Assembly: GCF_036699995.1 (NCBI RefSeq)
Contig: NZ_CP144906.1
Coordinates: 4,537,001 to 4,601,000, forward strand
Direction of reading: 5' to 3'
From: Clostridium beijerinckii
GTDB taxonomy: Bacteria; Bacillota; Clostridia; Clostridiales; Clostridiaceae
DNA: 64,000 bases
Of this stretch, positions 7,950 through 16,876 are shown piece by piece. How positions within the stretch are numbered: the stretch's first letter is position 1; each line of letters opens with the position of its first letter. Position numbers and translations under genes: made by a program. The notes under the pieces were generated by a model. The model was not told the origin of the DNA and made no database searches. It saw only the letters and a program-made list of their open reading frames with translations.

Positions 7950-9596
7950 TTATTTCATCGAGTTAACTACATTTGTAAGTGGTGGTATTACTTGTTTCTT
8001 TCTTGATAGAACTCCTGGTAAAAATGCCATTGAATCTACTAATTGAATATTAAATGTCTTTTCAACATAATCATGTCTTTCACCGGCAACTAGAACTTGT
8101 GAACCTTCTTTTAATATATCTGTTAAAAGTAACATTACTACAGCATAACCTTTGCTATCTGCTTCGCTCTTCATGTAACTTAACATTTCATCTTTTAGTG
8201 GCATAAATCCATCGATGTCCATTGTGTTTACTTGAGCTACTCCAACTCTTGATTCTCCCATATTAAAAGGCTTAAAGTCTTGATTAAATATTTGAGATAC
8301 AGTCTTTCCTTTTAAAGAAGTTCCAGCTTTAAACATTTCTTTTGCAAATTCTTCTAAACTTGAAATGCCAGCTATCTTAGCTAACTTATGACATATCTCT
8401 TTATCTTGTTCTGTACAAGTTGGACTCTTGAATAATAAAGTATCTGAAATTATTGCACCACATAATAATCCAGCAACTTCTTTAGGTGGTGTTATATTAC
8501 GTTCAAAAAAGCTTTTTCCAACTATAGTTGAAGAGCTTCCTAGTGGTTCATTTCTAAAGAATATAGGGTTACTTGTTTGTATATCAGCGACTCTATGGTG
8601 ATCTATAATTTCAAGTACTTCAGCATCTTCTAATCCATCAACTGATTGACCTCTTTCATTATGGTCTACTTGAATAACTTTTTTCTTATGCTTTGAAATA
8701 AGGTGATATCTTGAGACCGTTCCTATTACTCTTCCATCTTCATCAGTTACAGGATAACTGTGATATCTAGTTTCAGCCATAACATCTTTGATATCATCAA
8801 CTAAATCATCTTTAGAAAATGATATTAAATCTTTAGTAGCCATAACATGACTTACAGGTATACTTTGAATTAATAATCTTGAAGCTGTGAAAGAATCATG
8901 AGGCGTACTTATTATAGTAACTCCTTTTTCTTTAGCTTTAGAAAGTAAATTTTCAGCAAGTTTATGTGCTCCTGTAATTATTATTAATGATGTATTGATA
9001 TCAATTAAAGCTTCTTGTACATCTGGTCTATCTCCTACAATAGCAATATCACCTTTATCTACAATTTCTTTTAAACTATCTGGCTGCATTGCTGTAACAG
9101 CAATTTTCCCTTGGAATGTCTTACAGTTCTCATTTATATATACACTAGTAGCAGAAAGCGTATCTAATATATTCTCAATTGATGTATTACTTTTTCCTAA
9201 TATATTATTATCCCATATATCCATAAATGATGAAGTTAAGTTTGAAATTGAAAGAATTCCCACTAATCTACTATCATTTCCAACTACAGGTAGTGATTTT
9301 AAATGATTGTCTCTCATTATATTCCATGCTGCTTTTAAAGAAATATTAGAAGTTATTGGCCCAATTGTATCAATATCTAAATCTTCTACTTTTAATCTAA
9401 CTGTTTCTAAAAGTCTTGGAGCCTTAACACCAAAATAATCTAATATAAATTGTGTTTCTGCATTTACATTTCCTAATCTCACAGGTATAGCTGGAATATT
9501 ACCAGTCTTATTTTTAAACTCTGCGTAACCATATGCAGCACAAATAGAGTCTGAATCAGGATTTTTATGTCCAGTTACGTAAACTACATTTTCCAA
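7950..9596 (-). CDS. ppaC: Mn-dependent inorganic pyrophosphatase with CBS and DRTGG domains
   Basis: This cytoplasmic family II pyrophosphatase splits PPi to two phosphates. The N-terminal DHH part has GHKNPDSDSICAA; IDHHR and the DHHA2 part lie in the C-terminal half. Between them are two CBS domains split by a DRTGG domain (about residues 65-310), the arrangement known in clostridial CBS-PPases that respond to AMP and diadenosine polyphosphates. The length of 548 residues fits this class; the simple enzyme is about 310. The start is a TTG with GGAGG seven bases upstream. It is a single gene, with a terminator just after it. Confidence 0.93.
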   Translation of the reverse strand: MENVVYVTGHKNPDSDSICAAYGYAEFKNKTGNIPAIPVRLGNVNAETQFILDYFGVKAPRLLETVRLKVEDLDIDTIGPITSNISLKAAWNIMRDNHLKSLPVVGNDSRLVGILSISNLTSSFMDIWDNNILGKSNTSIENILDTLSATSVYINENCKTFQGKIAVTAMQPDSLKEIVDKGDIAIVGDRPDVQEALIDINTSLIIITGAHKLAENLLSKAKEKGVTIISTPHDSFTASRLLIQSIPVSHVMATKDLISFSKDDLVDDIKDVMAETRYHSYPVTDEDGRVIGTVSRYHLISKHKKKVIQVDHNERGQSVDGLEDAEVLEIIDHHRVADIQTSNPIFFRNEPLGSSSTIVGKSFFERNITPPKEVAGLLCGAIISDTLLFKSPTCTEQDKEICHKLAKIAGISSLEEFAKEMFKAGTSLKGKTVSQIFNQDFKPFNMGESRVGVAQVNTMDIDGFMPLKDEMLSYMKSEADSKGYAVVMLLLTDILKEGSQVLVAGERHDYVEKTFNIQLVDSMAFLPGVLSRKKQVIPPLTNVVNSMK

Positions 9597-9637
9597 AATA
9601 ATTCCTCCTAAATTTTTTGTTTTACTTTAGTACATTA

Positions 9638-9674
9638 GGCACATAAAATAATGAATTTGCTATTTTCATGTGCC
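9638..9674 (-). promoter_or_regulatory. Leader hairpin upstream of ppaC
   Basis: GGCACAT-AAAATA pairs with TATTTTCATGTGCC over 13 positions with one bulge, in the region that would be the 5' leader of ppaC. No T run follows on the minus strand, so it is not a terminator of the usual kind. It may be a stability or regulatory hairpin, or the edge of the adjoining repeat element. Confidence 0.4.
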
Positions 9675-9717
9675 TTATATATAGATAACCAACTAAGACC
9701 TGAACTTATGCATATAA

Positions 9718-9923
9718 CTCACCGAAATGAATAACATACTTTTGTTCCAGTTTCTAGGTAATTATGATGGGTGATTCTAAGGCTATAAAGTTGCACTCAA
9801 AGTGCTAGCCTCAAAGAACAAGCTGTGAACTAGCACATTTGGAACAACTTATAGCCAAAGAATCACATCCATCAAAATTACCAATGAAACATTCCACAAA
9901 AATATATTACCCATTTCTAGTTG
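9718..9923 (+). repeat. Long self-complementary element, copy C
   Basis: The outer arms 9724-9744 and 9897-9917 pair at 17 of 21 positions. The second stem is the longest in the family: 9757-9793 pairs with 9845-9882 in about 33 positions, with two small bulges. A third stem, GTGCTAG / CTAGCAC, lies inside. The blocks TGTTCCA, GGAACAAC and TTCCACA are in the same places as in copies A and B, while the stem sequences are unrelated. Flanking similarity to the relic at 3190-3330 extends from about 9675 to 9960. Confidence 0.8.
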
Positions 9924-10053
9924 GGATATATTTCATAGTATAAATCTAACTTATAATTGGCTTATATATAAATTGACATATTAGAACAAGTATATTACTT
10001 AATTCACACATATTTATTTTACTTATAAAGTTAATTATTGTAAAGACCTTATT

Positions 10054-10086
10054 CAATTCACAATGCATAATGCACAATTCACAATT
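10054..10086. repeat. Degenerate heptanucleotide repeat tract
   Basis: About five units in succession: CAATTCA, CAATGCA, TAATGCA, CAATTCA, CAATT. It lies between element copies C and D. Confidence 0.7.
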
Positions 10087-10109
10087 AATAAATAAATTTT
10101 TTGAAATTA

Positions 10110-10290
10110 TATAAATATCCGATTTTAAAGCTAGACTTATGTGGAAACTTATCAAAATCATAAATATTTTGATTCCGAAAATCTATGCAAGTATCGCTGA
10201 AGGTTATAATCATTGGTTGTATTCACTTTAGCATTCTCCAACTTTCAGTTTTACTATCTGAGCTAGGACAACCAATGCGTTGAAATTTCT
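10110..10290 (+). repeat. Partly deleted element, copy D
   Basis: The left two-thirds follow copy B closely, including CTTATGTGGAAACTTA, TCATAAATATTTTG, TTCCGAAA, TCGCTGAAGGTT and TCTCCAACTTTCAGTTT. Its second stem has its own sequence, CATTGGTTGT at 10211-10220 pairing perfectly with ACAACCAATG at 10268-10277. The right outer arm is missing; the sequence jumps to GAAATTTCT soon after. This is an eroded member that still shows stem-level pairing. Confidence 0.65.
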
Positions 10291-10337
10291 TTTTCCAATC
10301 CAATTTCCAATGGAAATTGTACCATAATTGTGCATTG

Positions 10338-10361
10338 AAAAAGGTGGCTAAGCCACCTTTT
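10338..10361 (-). terminator. Terminator at the end of the flagellar operon
   Basis: AAAGGTGGC-TTA-GCCACCTTT forms a perfect nine-base stem that begins at the flgG stop codon and runs into a T run on the minus strand. It closes the operon that starts near 34.4-35.2 kb. Confidence 0.92.
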
Positions 10362-11127
10362 ATCTCATATTATTTATCATACTCCAAAGATCATCCGCTG
10401 TAGTTACAGCCTTTGAACTAAGTTGAAAAGCTCTTTGTGTAAGTACTATATCTGAAAATGTTTCTCCTGCATCTACATTTGAACCTTCTAACATACCTTG
10501 TTCTATATTATAGTTACTACTTAGTGCAACCTGTGCATCTGAGCTTGGAACAAAATAACTGTTTCCAATAGGTATAAAGCTCTTATCACCTATAGCTGTA
10601 AAGACAGGAATTGTACCTATTTTAGTTGATTGTCCATCAACTTCCATAGATATTCCTCCATCTTTATCTATAGACATCTTCTCCCTATCTAAAGCTGGAT
10701 TTCCCTCTGAAAATCCATTCTCATATTGAACATAAACTTTAGTTCCATTTGAGTCTACTAAAGCTCCATTCGAATCTATTTTAAAATTACCATCTCTAGT
10801 ATATACTATGCTTCCATCTTCCTTTGAAAGTGCAAAATATCCTTTTCCATCTATAGCAAGATCTGTTTTTTGACCTGTTGTTAAGAGATTCCCTTGTTTG
10901 TTATTAGCATAATTTACTCCTAATTTAACTCCAGTTCCAGTAATCGCCTTTTTTTCCACAAGTGGTGTTCCTCTTCTATCAAGTGATTCAGTTAATAAAT
11001 CTTTAAAGTTAACATCTGTACTCTTATAACCTGTTGTTGAAATATTAACTAGGTCATTAGAAAGATAATCTAGCTTCTCTTGATACGCATTCATTCCACT
11101 CTTTGCTGTAGCAAAAATATTAAACAT
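10360..11127 (-). CDS. flgG: Flagellar distal rod protein FlgG
   Basis: FlgG builds the distal rod of the flagellar basal body. The N-terminal rod-family motif is LDYLSNDLVNISTTGYKSTDVNF. A central GKGYFALSKEDG-type segment follows. The C-terminal signature is EGSNVDAGETFSDIVLTQRAFQLSSKAVTTADDLWSMINNMR. At 255 residues it is a normal length. AAAGGAGG precedes the ATG. It is the last gene of the operon, directly followed by the terminator. It could be called a FlgF/FlgG paralogue; the C-terminus resembles FlgG more closely than the next gene does. Confidence 0.88.
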   Translation of the reverse strand: MFNIFATAKSGMNAYQEKLDYLSNDLVNISTTGYKSTDVNFKDLLTESLDRRGTPLVEKKAITGTGVKLGVNYANNKQGNLLTTGQKTDLAIDGKGYFALSKEDGSIVYTRDGNFKIDSNGALVDSNGTKVYVQYENGFSEGNPALDREKMSIDKDGGISMEVDGQSTKIGTIPVFTAIGDKSFIPIGNSYFVPSSDAQVALSSNYNIEQGMLEGSNVDAGETFSDIVLTQRAFQLSSKAVTTADDLWSMINNMR

Positions 11128-11213
11128 AATTTTCCTCCTTTACATTAGGCAAAATCAATAAATTTCTCTTAACCACTTTAAACATTTTATTTTCTCTAAT
11201 TTGCCTTATCCTA

Positions 11214-11984
11214 TTATACTCGACCTAATTCACTTGCCGCCTTTTGTACTGTTTCATCTTGCATTTTTACAAATTTTTGGTTTGTTTCAAATTGTCTTTT
11301 TATTTCCATAAGTTTTACTAGTTCTGTTGATGGATCAACATTTGAGCTTTCAAGAAAGTTTTGTCTTACATTTACCTTTGCATTATAAATAGGGTTATCC
11401 ATAGTGCTATAGTTATCACCAATTGGTTCCAAAGTATTATAATTTTGAAAATCTGCTGTTAATAACTTATCTGCAGCTCCAACTCCATCGATATTAATGT
11501 TGTTATCACCGTCTATTGAAAACTTTGAATCGCCAACATATATTGGTTCTCTTGCACCTGTAGAGTTATTTATTCCCAATACTTGTGATCCATCATTTGT
11601 TATTAGATAGCCTTCATTATTGATTTTGAAATTTCCGTCTCTTGTATAAACTTCTTTATTTCCATTTTGAGCTACAAAAAATCCTCTACCATCTATAGCA
11701 AAATCCGTCATACTATCTGTTGATTTAAATGCTCCTTGTGTAAAAACTGTTTCAACATCATTAACTTTTACGCCCATATTTAAATTTCCAATGTCATTTT
11801 TAACGTATTTATCTCCTACAAGCTTTTGTCTGTTAGATATCATCACGTCTTCAAAGCTACTTTTTGTAAGCTCACGTTTTTTATATCCTGTATTATTAAC
11901 ATTAGCTATATTATTAGTTACTACTTCCTGATCATTTTGAAGCGCTATTAATCCTGAAACAGAAGTATAGAATCCTCTTATCAC
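11214..11984 (-). CDS. flgF: Flagellar rod protein FlgF
   Basis: This is a proximal rod protein of the FlgF/FlgG family. The N-terminus MIRGFYTSVSGLIALQNDQ followed by VVTNNIANVNNTGYKK is the rod and hook anchor. The centre has IDGRGFFVAQNGNKEVYTRDG. The C-terminus SSNVDPSTELVKLMEIKRQF resembles FlgF. The GTG start sits one base after the stop of the upstream small gene, with AAAGGGG inside that gene's end, so translation is probably coupled. There are 256 residues. Confidence 0.88.
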   Translation of the reverse strand: MIRGFYTSVSGLIALQNDQEVVTNNIANVNNTGYKKRELTKSSFEDVMISNRQKLVGDKYVKNDIGNLNMGVKVNDVETVFTQGAFKSTDSMTDFAIDGRGFFVAQNGNKEVYTRDGNFKINNEGYLITNDGSQVLGINNSTGAREPIYVGDSKFSIDGDNNINIDGVGAADKLLTADFQNYNTLEPIGDNYSTMDNPIYNAKVNVRQNFLESSNVDPSTELVKLMEIKRQFETNQKFVKMQDETVQKAASELGRV

Positions 11985-11985
11985 T

Positions 11986-12159
11986 TTAATTGTCCCCTTT
12001 CAAAATAGATTTACGTTCGCTTTCATAAATCATACCTAAAGCTCTAGCCTTTTCCTCTATCTGGCTATCCGAAAGACTAGCAGTATATTTATATCCAAAC
12101 ATAAATATAACTCCTAAAACCAATCCTATTCCTATACCCAATAAGATCTTCCTATCCAT
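11986..12159 (-). CDS. Small single-pass membrane protein (57 residues)
   Basis: This short gene fills the gap between the SwrB-like gene and flgF. It encodes MDRKILLGIGIGLVLGVIFM (one membrane helix, about residues 5-22), then FGYKYTASLSDSQIEEKARALG, and ends ERKSILKGDN. The SDSQIEEKARALGM segment resembles short clostridial proteins often labelled MltG/YceG-like N-termini, but I cannot assign a function. The start has no strong ribosome site, though the upstream stop is only 20 bases away. Its position in the operon and its coupling to flgF suggest a flagellar role. Confidence 0.6.
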   Translation of the reverse strand: MDRKILLGIGIGLVLGVIFMFGYKYTASLSDSQIEEKARALGMIYESERKSILKGDN

Positions 12160-12179
12160 GAGAAATATAAATTTATTTT

Positions 12180-12800
12180 TTATTTTTTGAATAAGCCTTT
12201 TACTAATAATACTTCCCCCTTACTCACAGATAATTCGCGACATATTTCATCTTCTGTTAACCCTGCATTTAAAAGTCTTTTTATGCTCTGAGTCTTGTTA
12301 CTATCCGCACTTTCTGAAAAATTAATTTCAGATATCACTCCAATTTCTTCGTCTATATCAGTATCTGTTAAAGATTCAGTATATTCATCATCCAGATCCA
12401 TTATACTATCATCCACAATGTACAGTCTTTTAGATTTTTTATGATCTTCTTTATCTTCGCCATAATTTATACTGTCATCTATATCATATTTATCTAGAAA
12501 ATCTTCAATTTCTAGATCTTCTTTATTTTCGTATCCTTCTTCACCATTCTTAAGCTCTTTTAAATCACTTTTTATTTTAATAATTTCTTCCTGTAATTCA
12601 GTTAGACTTTCTGCAATATCTCTTCTTAAAAGTCCTATTTCCATTTTATAATCATTTAATTCCTCTTTACTATCTTGTAACACACTTTGAAATGATATAT
12701 TTAATGCATCATTTTCTTTATTTATATTATTTTCTCTCTTGATAACACGATAATTATAAACTATTAAACTGAATCCTATTATCAGTAATATTAATGGCAT
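12180..12800 (-). CDS. SwrB-like membrane-anchored protein following fliA
   Basis: The protein starts with one membrane helix (MPLILLIIGFSLIVYNYRVI), continues with a predicted coiled coil (about residues 25-95, rich in Glu/Lys), then an acidic linker with EDFLDKYDIDD and DLDDEYTES, and ends in a helix-turn-helix-like segment, RLLNAGLTEDEICRELSVSK. In Bacillus subtilis the gene after sigD is swrB, a single-pass protein that promotes flagellar export activation. Topology and position match, but sequence similarity is unproven. AGAGGTG lies four bases before the chosen ATG. An upstream ATG would add eight residues without a ribosome site. Confidence 0.65.
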   Translation of the reverse strand: MPLILLIIGFSLIVYNYRVIKRENNINKENDALNISFQSVLQDSKEELNDYKMEIGLLRRDIAESLTELQEEIIKIKSDLKELKNGEEGYENKEDLEIEDFLDKYDIDDSINYGEDKEDHKKSKRLYIVDDSIMDLDDEYTESLTDTDIDEEIGVISEINFSESADSNKTQSIKRLLNAGLTEDEICRELSVSKGEVLLVKGLFKK

Positions 12801-12814
12801 AAAACACCTCTGTT

Positions 12815-12935
12815 CAATGCACAATGCTTAATGCTCAATTCACATTTCACAATGCACAATTATTTGTTAAATTCACACTGCTCAGTTCACAATGCATAGT
12901 TATTTATTGAATGCACAATACACATTTATTCATTT
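12815..12935. repeat. Degenerate heptanucleotide repeat tract
   Basis: Repeated CAATGCA / CAATTCA / CACAATG units occupy the gap between fliA and the SwrB-like gene. They are clearest at 12815-12861 and degrade towards 12935. The rest of the gap to 13140 is AT-rich with nothing recognisable. Confidence 0.65.
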
Positions 12936-13140
12936 ACAGTTTTTAGTCCACAATTTATTATGCCACACTTCATGTTATATTTTCACACTTCGAAAATATA
13001 TTTAATTTTTTAAGCCATAGCAAAATGTAATTCCAATTTTTTATATTCCAGTGCTTAAATTTTTAACGATTATCTACAACTCACAATCTCTTTTAACCTA
13101 ATCAACACATATATCTCTGTCCAATCTTAATTATGAAATT

Positions 13141-13170
13141 TGAATTGTAAATTGTGCACTGTGAATTATA
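13141..13170. repeat. Short heptanucleotide repeat tract after fliA
   Basis: GAATTGTAAATTGTGC-type units lie just beyond the fliA stop codon. They are in the opposite orientation to the tract at 12815, so the two could pair in RNA. Confidence 0.55.
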
Positions 13171-13172
13171 TA

Positions 13173-13901
13173 TTAATCAATATAATGCAATTTTCTCATG
13201 CACTCTCTCAAGCTACTAATAGCTCTACTATGTAATTGGCAAACTCTAGATTCGGAAACGCTTAATACTGTTCCTATCTCTTTTAAAGTTAATCCCTCAT
13301 AATAATAAAGATTTAATACTATTCTATCTTTTTCTTTAAGGAGATCAATTGCCTTTGTTAAAATCTCTAGTTGCTCCTTATCTTGTAAGTGAGCATCAGG
13401 ACTTGGACTATTTTTATCTTCTATAATTCCAATAAGGTTTACATCCTCATCATCCGAAAAAATTACATTTTCCAGTGATACCATTGAAATATAATTTATG
13501 TAATTTTCAATTTCTCCTACTTCACTTATAGATATCCCAAGATATTTTGCAATCTCATCATTAGTAGGTTCCCTTAATAGTTCTAACTGCAATGTGTCTA
13601 TCGCTTTATTGTATCTATTTAGTTTGTCCATTGCCCCTTTAGATATAGGTCTATTTTTCCTCAGCTCATCTATCATAGCACCTTTTATTCTTATAGACGC
13701 ATATGATGAAAATTTCATTCCTTTCGTATTGTCAAACTTATTTAACGCATCCATAAGCCCAACCATACCATAACTAACTAAGTCCTCATATTCCATGTAT
13801 TTGTTCTTTCCAAACATAACCCTCGAGGCAATATACTTTACTAACGGGATATATTCTTGTATGATCTGCTCTTTTCCATCAACGTCTTTTAATGCGTGCA
13901 T
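13173..13901 (-). CDS. fliA: Flagellar sigma factor FliA (sigma-D, sigma-28)
   Basis: FliA directs RNA polymerase to late flagellar promoters. Region 2 is seen as YIPLVKYIASRV, YEDLVSYGMVGLMDALNKFD and FSSYASIRIKGAMIDELRKN. Region 3 has SKGAMDKLNRYNKAI. Region 4 is DRIVLNLYYYEGLTLKEIG with the helix-turn-helix VLSVSESRVCQLHSRAI. I place the start at the ATG at 13901, because GGGAGG lies ten bases upstream. A further ATG would add nine residues but has no ribosome site. The predicted targets inside this window are the sigma-D-type promoters at 36.56, 54.85 and 58.2 kb. No flgM is seen here. Confidence 0.93.
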   Translation of the reverse strand: MHALKDVDGKEQIIQEYIPLVKYIASRVMFGKNKYMEYEDLVSYGMVGLMDALNKFDNTKGMKFSSYASIRIKGAMIDELRKNRPISKGAMDKLNRYNKAIDTLQLELLREPTNDEIAKYLGISISEVGEIENYINYISMVSLENVIFSDDEDVNLIGIIEDKNSPSPDAHLQDKEQLEILTKAIDLLKEKDRIVLNLYYYEGLTLKEIGTVLSVSESRVCQLHSRAISSLRECMRKLHYID

Positions 13902-14021
13902 ATCCTTATTACCTCCCCATAAACTCATTTCTCAATTTATATTCGCAAACTCTTTCAATTTTTACTTTTAAGCCATTAGAACAAAACTGGCCTTAAAAAT
14001 CCAAAATTTAATTCACTAAAT

Positions 14022-14663
14022 TTACATATTAGCTCTTTGCCTTCTCATTATTTCGAAAAGCTCTTGAATCATTTTTTCACTTTGAGCTGGAGTAATATCA
14101 ATAAATCTTAATCCACACAATTTTTCTTTATCTGGAGTGTTTTCAATTCTTACAATATCACACTTAATTTCGACTTCAATTTTGCTTAATTTTAAGCTAA
14201 CCAATATCAAATCTTCTTTAGTAATTTCTTCATTTATTTTAAATTTTAATCCACCAGCACTCAAATCAACCATTAATCCATCTTTATAAGGTATCTTAGG
14301 AATATCTTCCTCATCGATCCCAGTAATCTTTTTATATTTAACTGGATTTAATAACCCAACTCTGAAAAAATTCCTTCTTTGTATTTTTACAATATTAAAT
14401 GGTGTTGAGATTTTATAGTATATTATGCTTCCTTCTTTACCTCTTGAAATTACTTCGCATGAAAAGTTAAAACATCCATTTTCACTTAAGTAAGTATTCA
14501 TTTCGATCTTTTCTCCTGCGTGAAGCATTAAATAATCACCATCACAAACAGGAACATTCATTTTTAAAAAGTCATCCTCTACATCCATTATTAGAGCTTT
14601 ATATGCTTTTTCTCCTATTATTACTTCCACTCTATCATTAACTTTTAAGTTAAAATTAAGCAC
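14022..14663 (-). CDS. PilZ-domain c-di-GMP receptor, YcgR/flagellar brake type
   Basis: Residues 1-95 form a YcgR-like N-terminal barrel. Residues 96-213 form a PilZ domain. The c-di-GMP ligands are visible: RRNFFR (the RxxxR box) and DLSAGGLKF (the D/NxSxxG box). Such proteins bind c-di-GMP and slow or stop the flagellar motor. The start is a GTG with AGGAGG eight bases upstream. The gene follows flhG by 12 bases and precedes fliA. Together with the GEMM-I aptamer at 35.1 kb it gives this operon two c-di-GMP inputs. Confidence 0.9.
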   Translation of the reverse strand: MLNFNLKVNDRVEVIIGEKAYKALIMDVEDDFLKMNVPVCDGDYLMLHAGEKIEMNTYLSENGCFNFSCEVISRGKEGSIIYYKISTPFNIVKIQRRNFFRVGLLNPVKYKKITGIDEEDIPKIPYKDGLMVDLSAGGLKFKINEEITKEDLILVSLKLSKIEVEIKCDIVRIENTPDKEKLCGLRFIDITPAQSEKMIQELFEIMRRQRANM

Positions 14664-14675
14664 CTTAAAATCCTC

Positions 14676-15536
14676 CTATGAAAATATATTAAATAATCTT
14701 TTAAACATTCCTTTTGCTCCATCTGATGAATCCACTTCTTGTCCCAAAAGTTTCGAAGCTATTTTTTCTATATCTTTAGACGCATCACAATTAGGATATA
14801 ATATAACAAAAGGTTTTTGCTGCCTAACACTTTGCACTAATTTTTTATCTTCTAATATGCATCCCAAATATTCAACATCTATCTTTAAAAATTTAGTAAC
14901 TGCCCTATTAAATTTATTATAAGTTTCTTCGCCTTCCTCTTTAGTAAAGGCTTTATTTACAATTATTTTTGCCTTAGTCTTGAGATTATAGTGATCTGTT
15001 GCTTTAATTAAACTATATCCGTCTGTTAACGACGTAGGCTCAGGAGTAGTTACAATAATTAATTCTTCTGAAGCTGCTATAAAAGATAAGACATCTTTAT
15101 TAACTCCAGCTCCTGTATCCATTAATATATAATCATACTCATCCAATGTCTCGAGTTTTTCTATAAATAATTTCTTTTGATCTTCTTCTAATTCTTGAGC
15201 TTTACTTAAAGCAGACCCTGCTGGAATTAAATCAACGCCATTGGTTCCTGTTATAATTATATCTTTTATTTCCAATCCAGTAAATATAATATCAAATATA
15301 TTGTGCTTGGGATATAATCCCATTAATACATCATCATTTCCCATACCCAAATCAGCATCAAAAATCAAAACTTTCTTTCCTTTATTTTGAAGTAATATTG
15401 CTAGGTTCACAACAAAATTACTTTTTCCAACTCCTCCTTTTCCAGACGTTACTGTTATTATTTTTGTAGTTGTCTTATTTATTTCTTGTTCTTCATTGTT
15501 AATCAATTTTCGTAATGATTCAGCCTGATCTAGCAT
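14676..15536 (-). CDS. flhG: MinD-like ATPase FlhG (YlxH)
   Basis: FlhG controls flagellar number and placement by acting on FlhF and on C-ring assembly. The deviant Walker A box is SGKGGVGKSNFVVNLA. Walker B/switch segments are IFDADLGMGNDDVLMG and DYILMDTGAGV. The C-terminus carries an amphipathic, basic stretch (KRLFNIFS). The start overlaps the flhF stop by seven bases, so translation is coupled. The 286-residue length is normal. Confidence 0.93.
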   Translation of the reverse strand: MLDQAESLRKLINNEEQEINKTTTKIITVTSGKGGVGKSNFVVNLAILLQNKGKKVLIFDADLGMGNDDVLMGLYPKHNIFDIIFTGLEIKDIIITGTNGVDLIPAGSALSKAQELEEDQKKLFIEKLETLDEYDYILMDTGAGVNKDVLSFIAASEELIIVTTPEPTSLTDGYSLIKATDHYNLKTKAKIIVNKAFTKEEGEETYNKFNRAVTKFLKIDVEYLGCILEDKKLVQSVRQQKPFVILYPNCDASKDIEKIASKLLGQEVDSSDGAKGMFKRLFNIFS

Positions 15537-16876
15537 AGAATCTCCTCCCCTAGGATAAAATTAGCAATTTCTTCCTTTGTAGGTACCATTATATCATCTG
15601 GAACATTTTGCCCTATAGTTACAAAGCTAACTGGCTTGTTAGCAATTTTAGCAATATTATATAAAGAACCATACACAGTAGTCTCATCAAGTTTAGTAAT
15701 AATAATATTATCATACTCAAGCCCTGAATAGCCTGTAAGTATGGATTTTATATCACTATTTTTAGTAGTTGCACTTATTACCATATTTACATGGTCAGGG
15801 TTTGCTTTTTGTACAAATGCTCTAAGCTCTGAAATTTGCATCGCATTTTTGCTGCTTCTTCCTGTAGTATCTATAAGAACAACGTCACAGTTACTCATTG
15901 CTTCAATGGCATCTTCCATTTCCTTCATTGTAATTACAACTTTAAAAGGTATATTCATTATTTCTGCATATGTTTTAAGTTGCTCAATAGCTCCAATTCT
16001 ATATGTATCTACTGTAATTAATCCTACCTTCTTTTTTTCGATAAGTGCAAGTCTTCCAGCAAGCTTTGCTATTGTAGTTGTTTTTCCTACACCAGTTGGC
16101 CCTACTAATACAACGCGCCCATTCAAGCTCTTAGTGGATACTAAGATATCTCTCTCAAAAACTTCTCTTAAAACTTCTACTTCATTTAAAGCCTCTCCAG
16201 AATTCATATTCTCTACTGACTCTATAACTCCATCCTGCAATTCTTCATCAATATCCAAACTTTTTAATCTTTCTTTTATAAAGCTTACTGATACATCTTC
16301 GTTGGACGTATTTTTTATAACCTTGCTTAATAAACTCTTTAATTCATTAACTTCTTTATGTATTGATTCTATATTCGCCTCATTATTTATGGCCTTATCT
16401 ATATAATCCATTCCCTTTTGTTCTTTACTGCTATTTTCCATTTTTGTAGAACTACTTTTAATTTCCTGTTTATTAATATTTTCTTCGTATATATTATTAC
16501 TAGACGCTTCCTTTTCAAGATTAGCATTATGTTCTAATATCTTATCTCTTATGGTATCAGCCTTAGGAATTTCTCTCAAATCTTTTGAAGCTGATACTTC
16601 ATCCTGCATTAACTTTTTAATACTTTCTAATGAATTTTGAAACTCTTCATCCATTTTGTTGTACTTACTGCTGTACTTATTAGAACTACTATTGTCATCA
16701 CTTTGTGAATTTTCAATAGCAGCTGTAACCTCTATCACTTTCTTAGAAAATAAGCCTTTTAGTCCTGGTTTTCTAACCTTTCTCTGACTTATTATAATAG
16801 CATCTTTTCCTAGTTCATATCTAATCCGAGTCAAACCTTCGTTCATATTTGCTACGAGATATTTTTTTATAATCAT
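15530..16876 (-). CDS. flhF: SRP-type GTPase FlhF
   Basis: FlhF places flagella and helps recruit the first basal-body parts. The N-terminal basic domain starts MIIKKYLVANMNEGLTRIR and is followed by a low-complexity linker rich in Ser, Asn and Lys (about residues 60-170). The GTPase G domain has VGPTGVGKTTTIAKLA (about residue 257), VDTYRIGAIEQLKTYA, DTTGRS and TKLDET. It starts exactly one base from the flhA stop and overlaps flhG. Confidence 0.93.
   Translation of the reverse strand: MIIKKYLVANMNEGLTRIRYELGKDAIIISQRKVRKPGLKGLFSKKVIEVTAAIENSQSDDNSSSNKYSSKYNKMDEEFQNSLESIKKLMQDEVSASKDLREIPKADTIRDKILEHNANLEKEASSNNIYEENINKQEIKSSSTKMENSSKEQKGMDYIDKAINNEANIESIHKEVNELKSLLSKVIKNTSNEDVSVSFIKERLKSLDIDEELQDGVIESVENMNSGEALNEVEVLREVFERDILVSTKSLNGRVVLVGPTGVGKTTTIAKLAGRLALIEKKKVGLITVDTYRIGAIEQLKTYAEIMNIPFKVVITMKEMEDAIEAMSNCDVVLIDTTGRSSKNAMQISELRAFVQKANPDHVNMVISATTKNSDIKSILTGYSGLEYDNIIITKLDETTVYGSLYNIAKIANKPVSFVTIGQNVPDDIMVPTKEEIANFILGEEILC

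Noticed and set aside
9946..10161. Open frame of 71 codons on the minus strand
   Set aside because: It covers repeat tracts and parts of elements C and D; Ile/Tyr-rich translation is typical of AT-rich noncoding DNA.
15741..16406. 221-codon frame opposite flhF
   Set aside because: It is a shadow of the GTPase gene.
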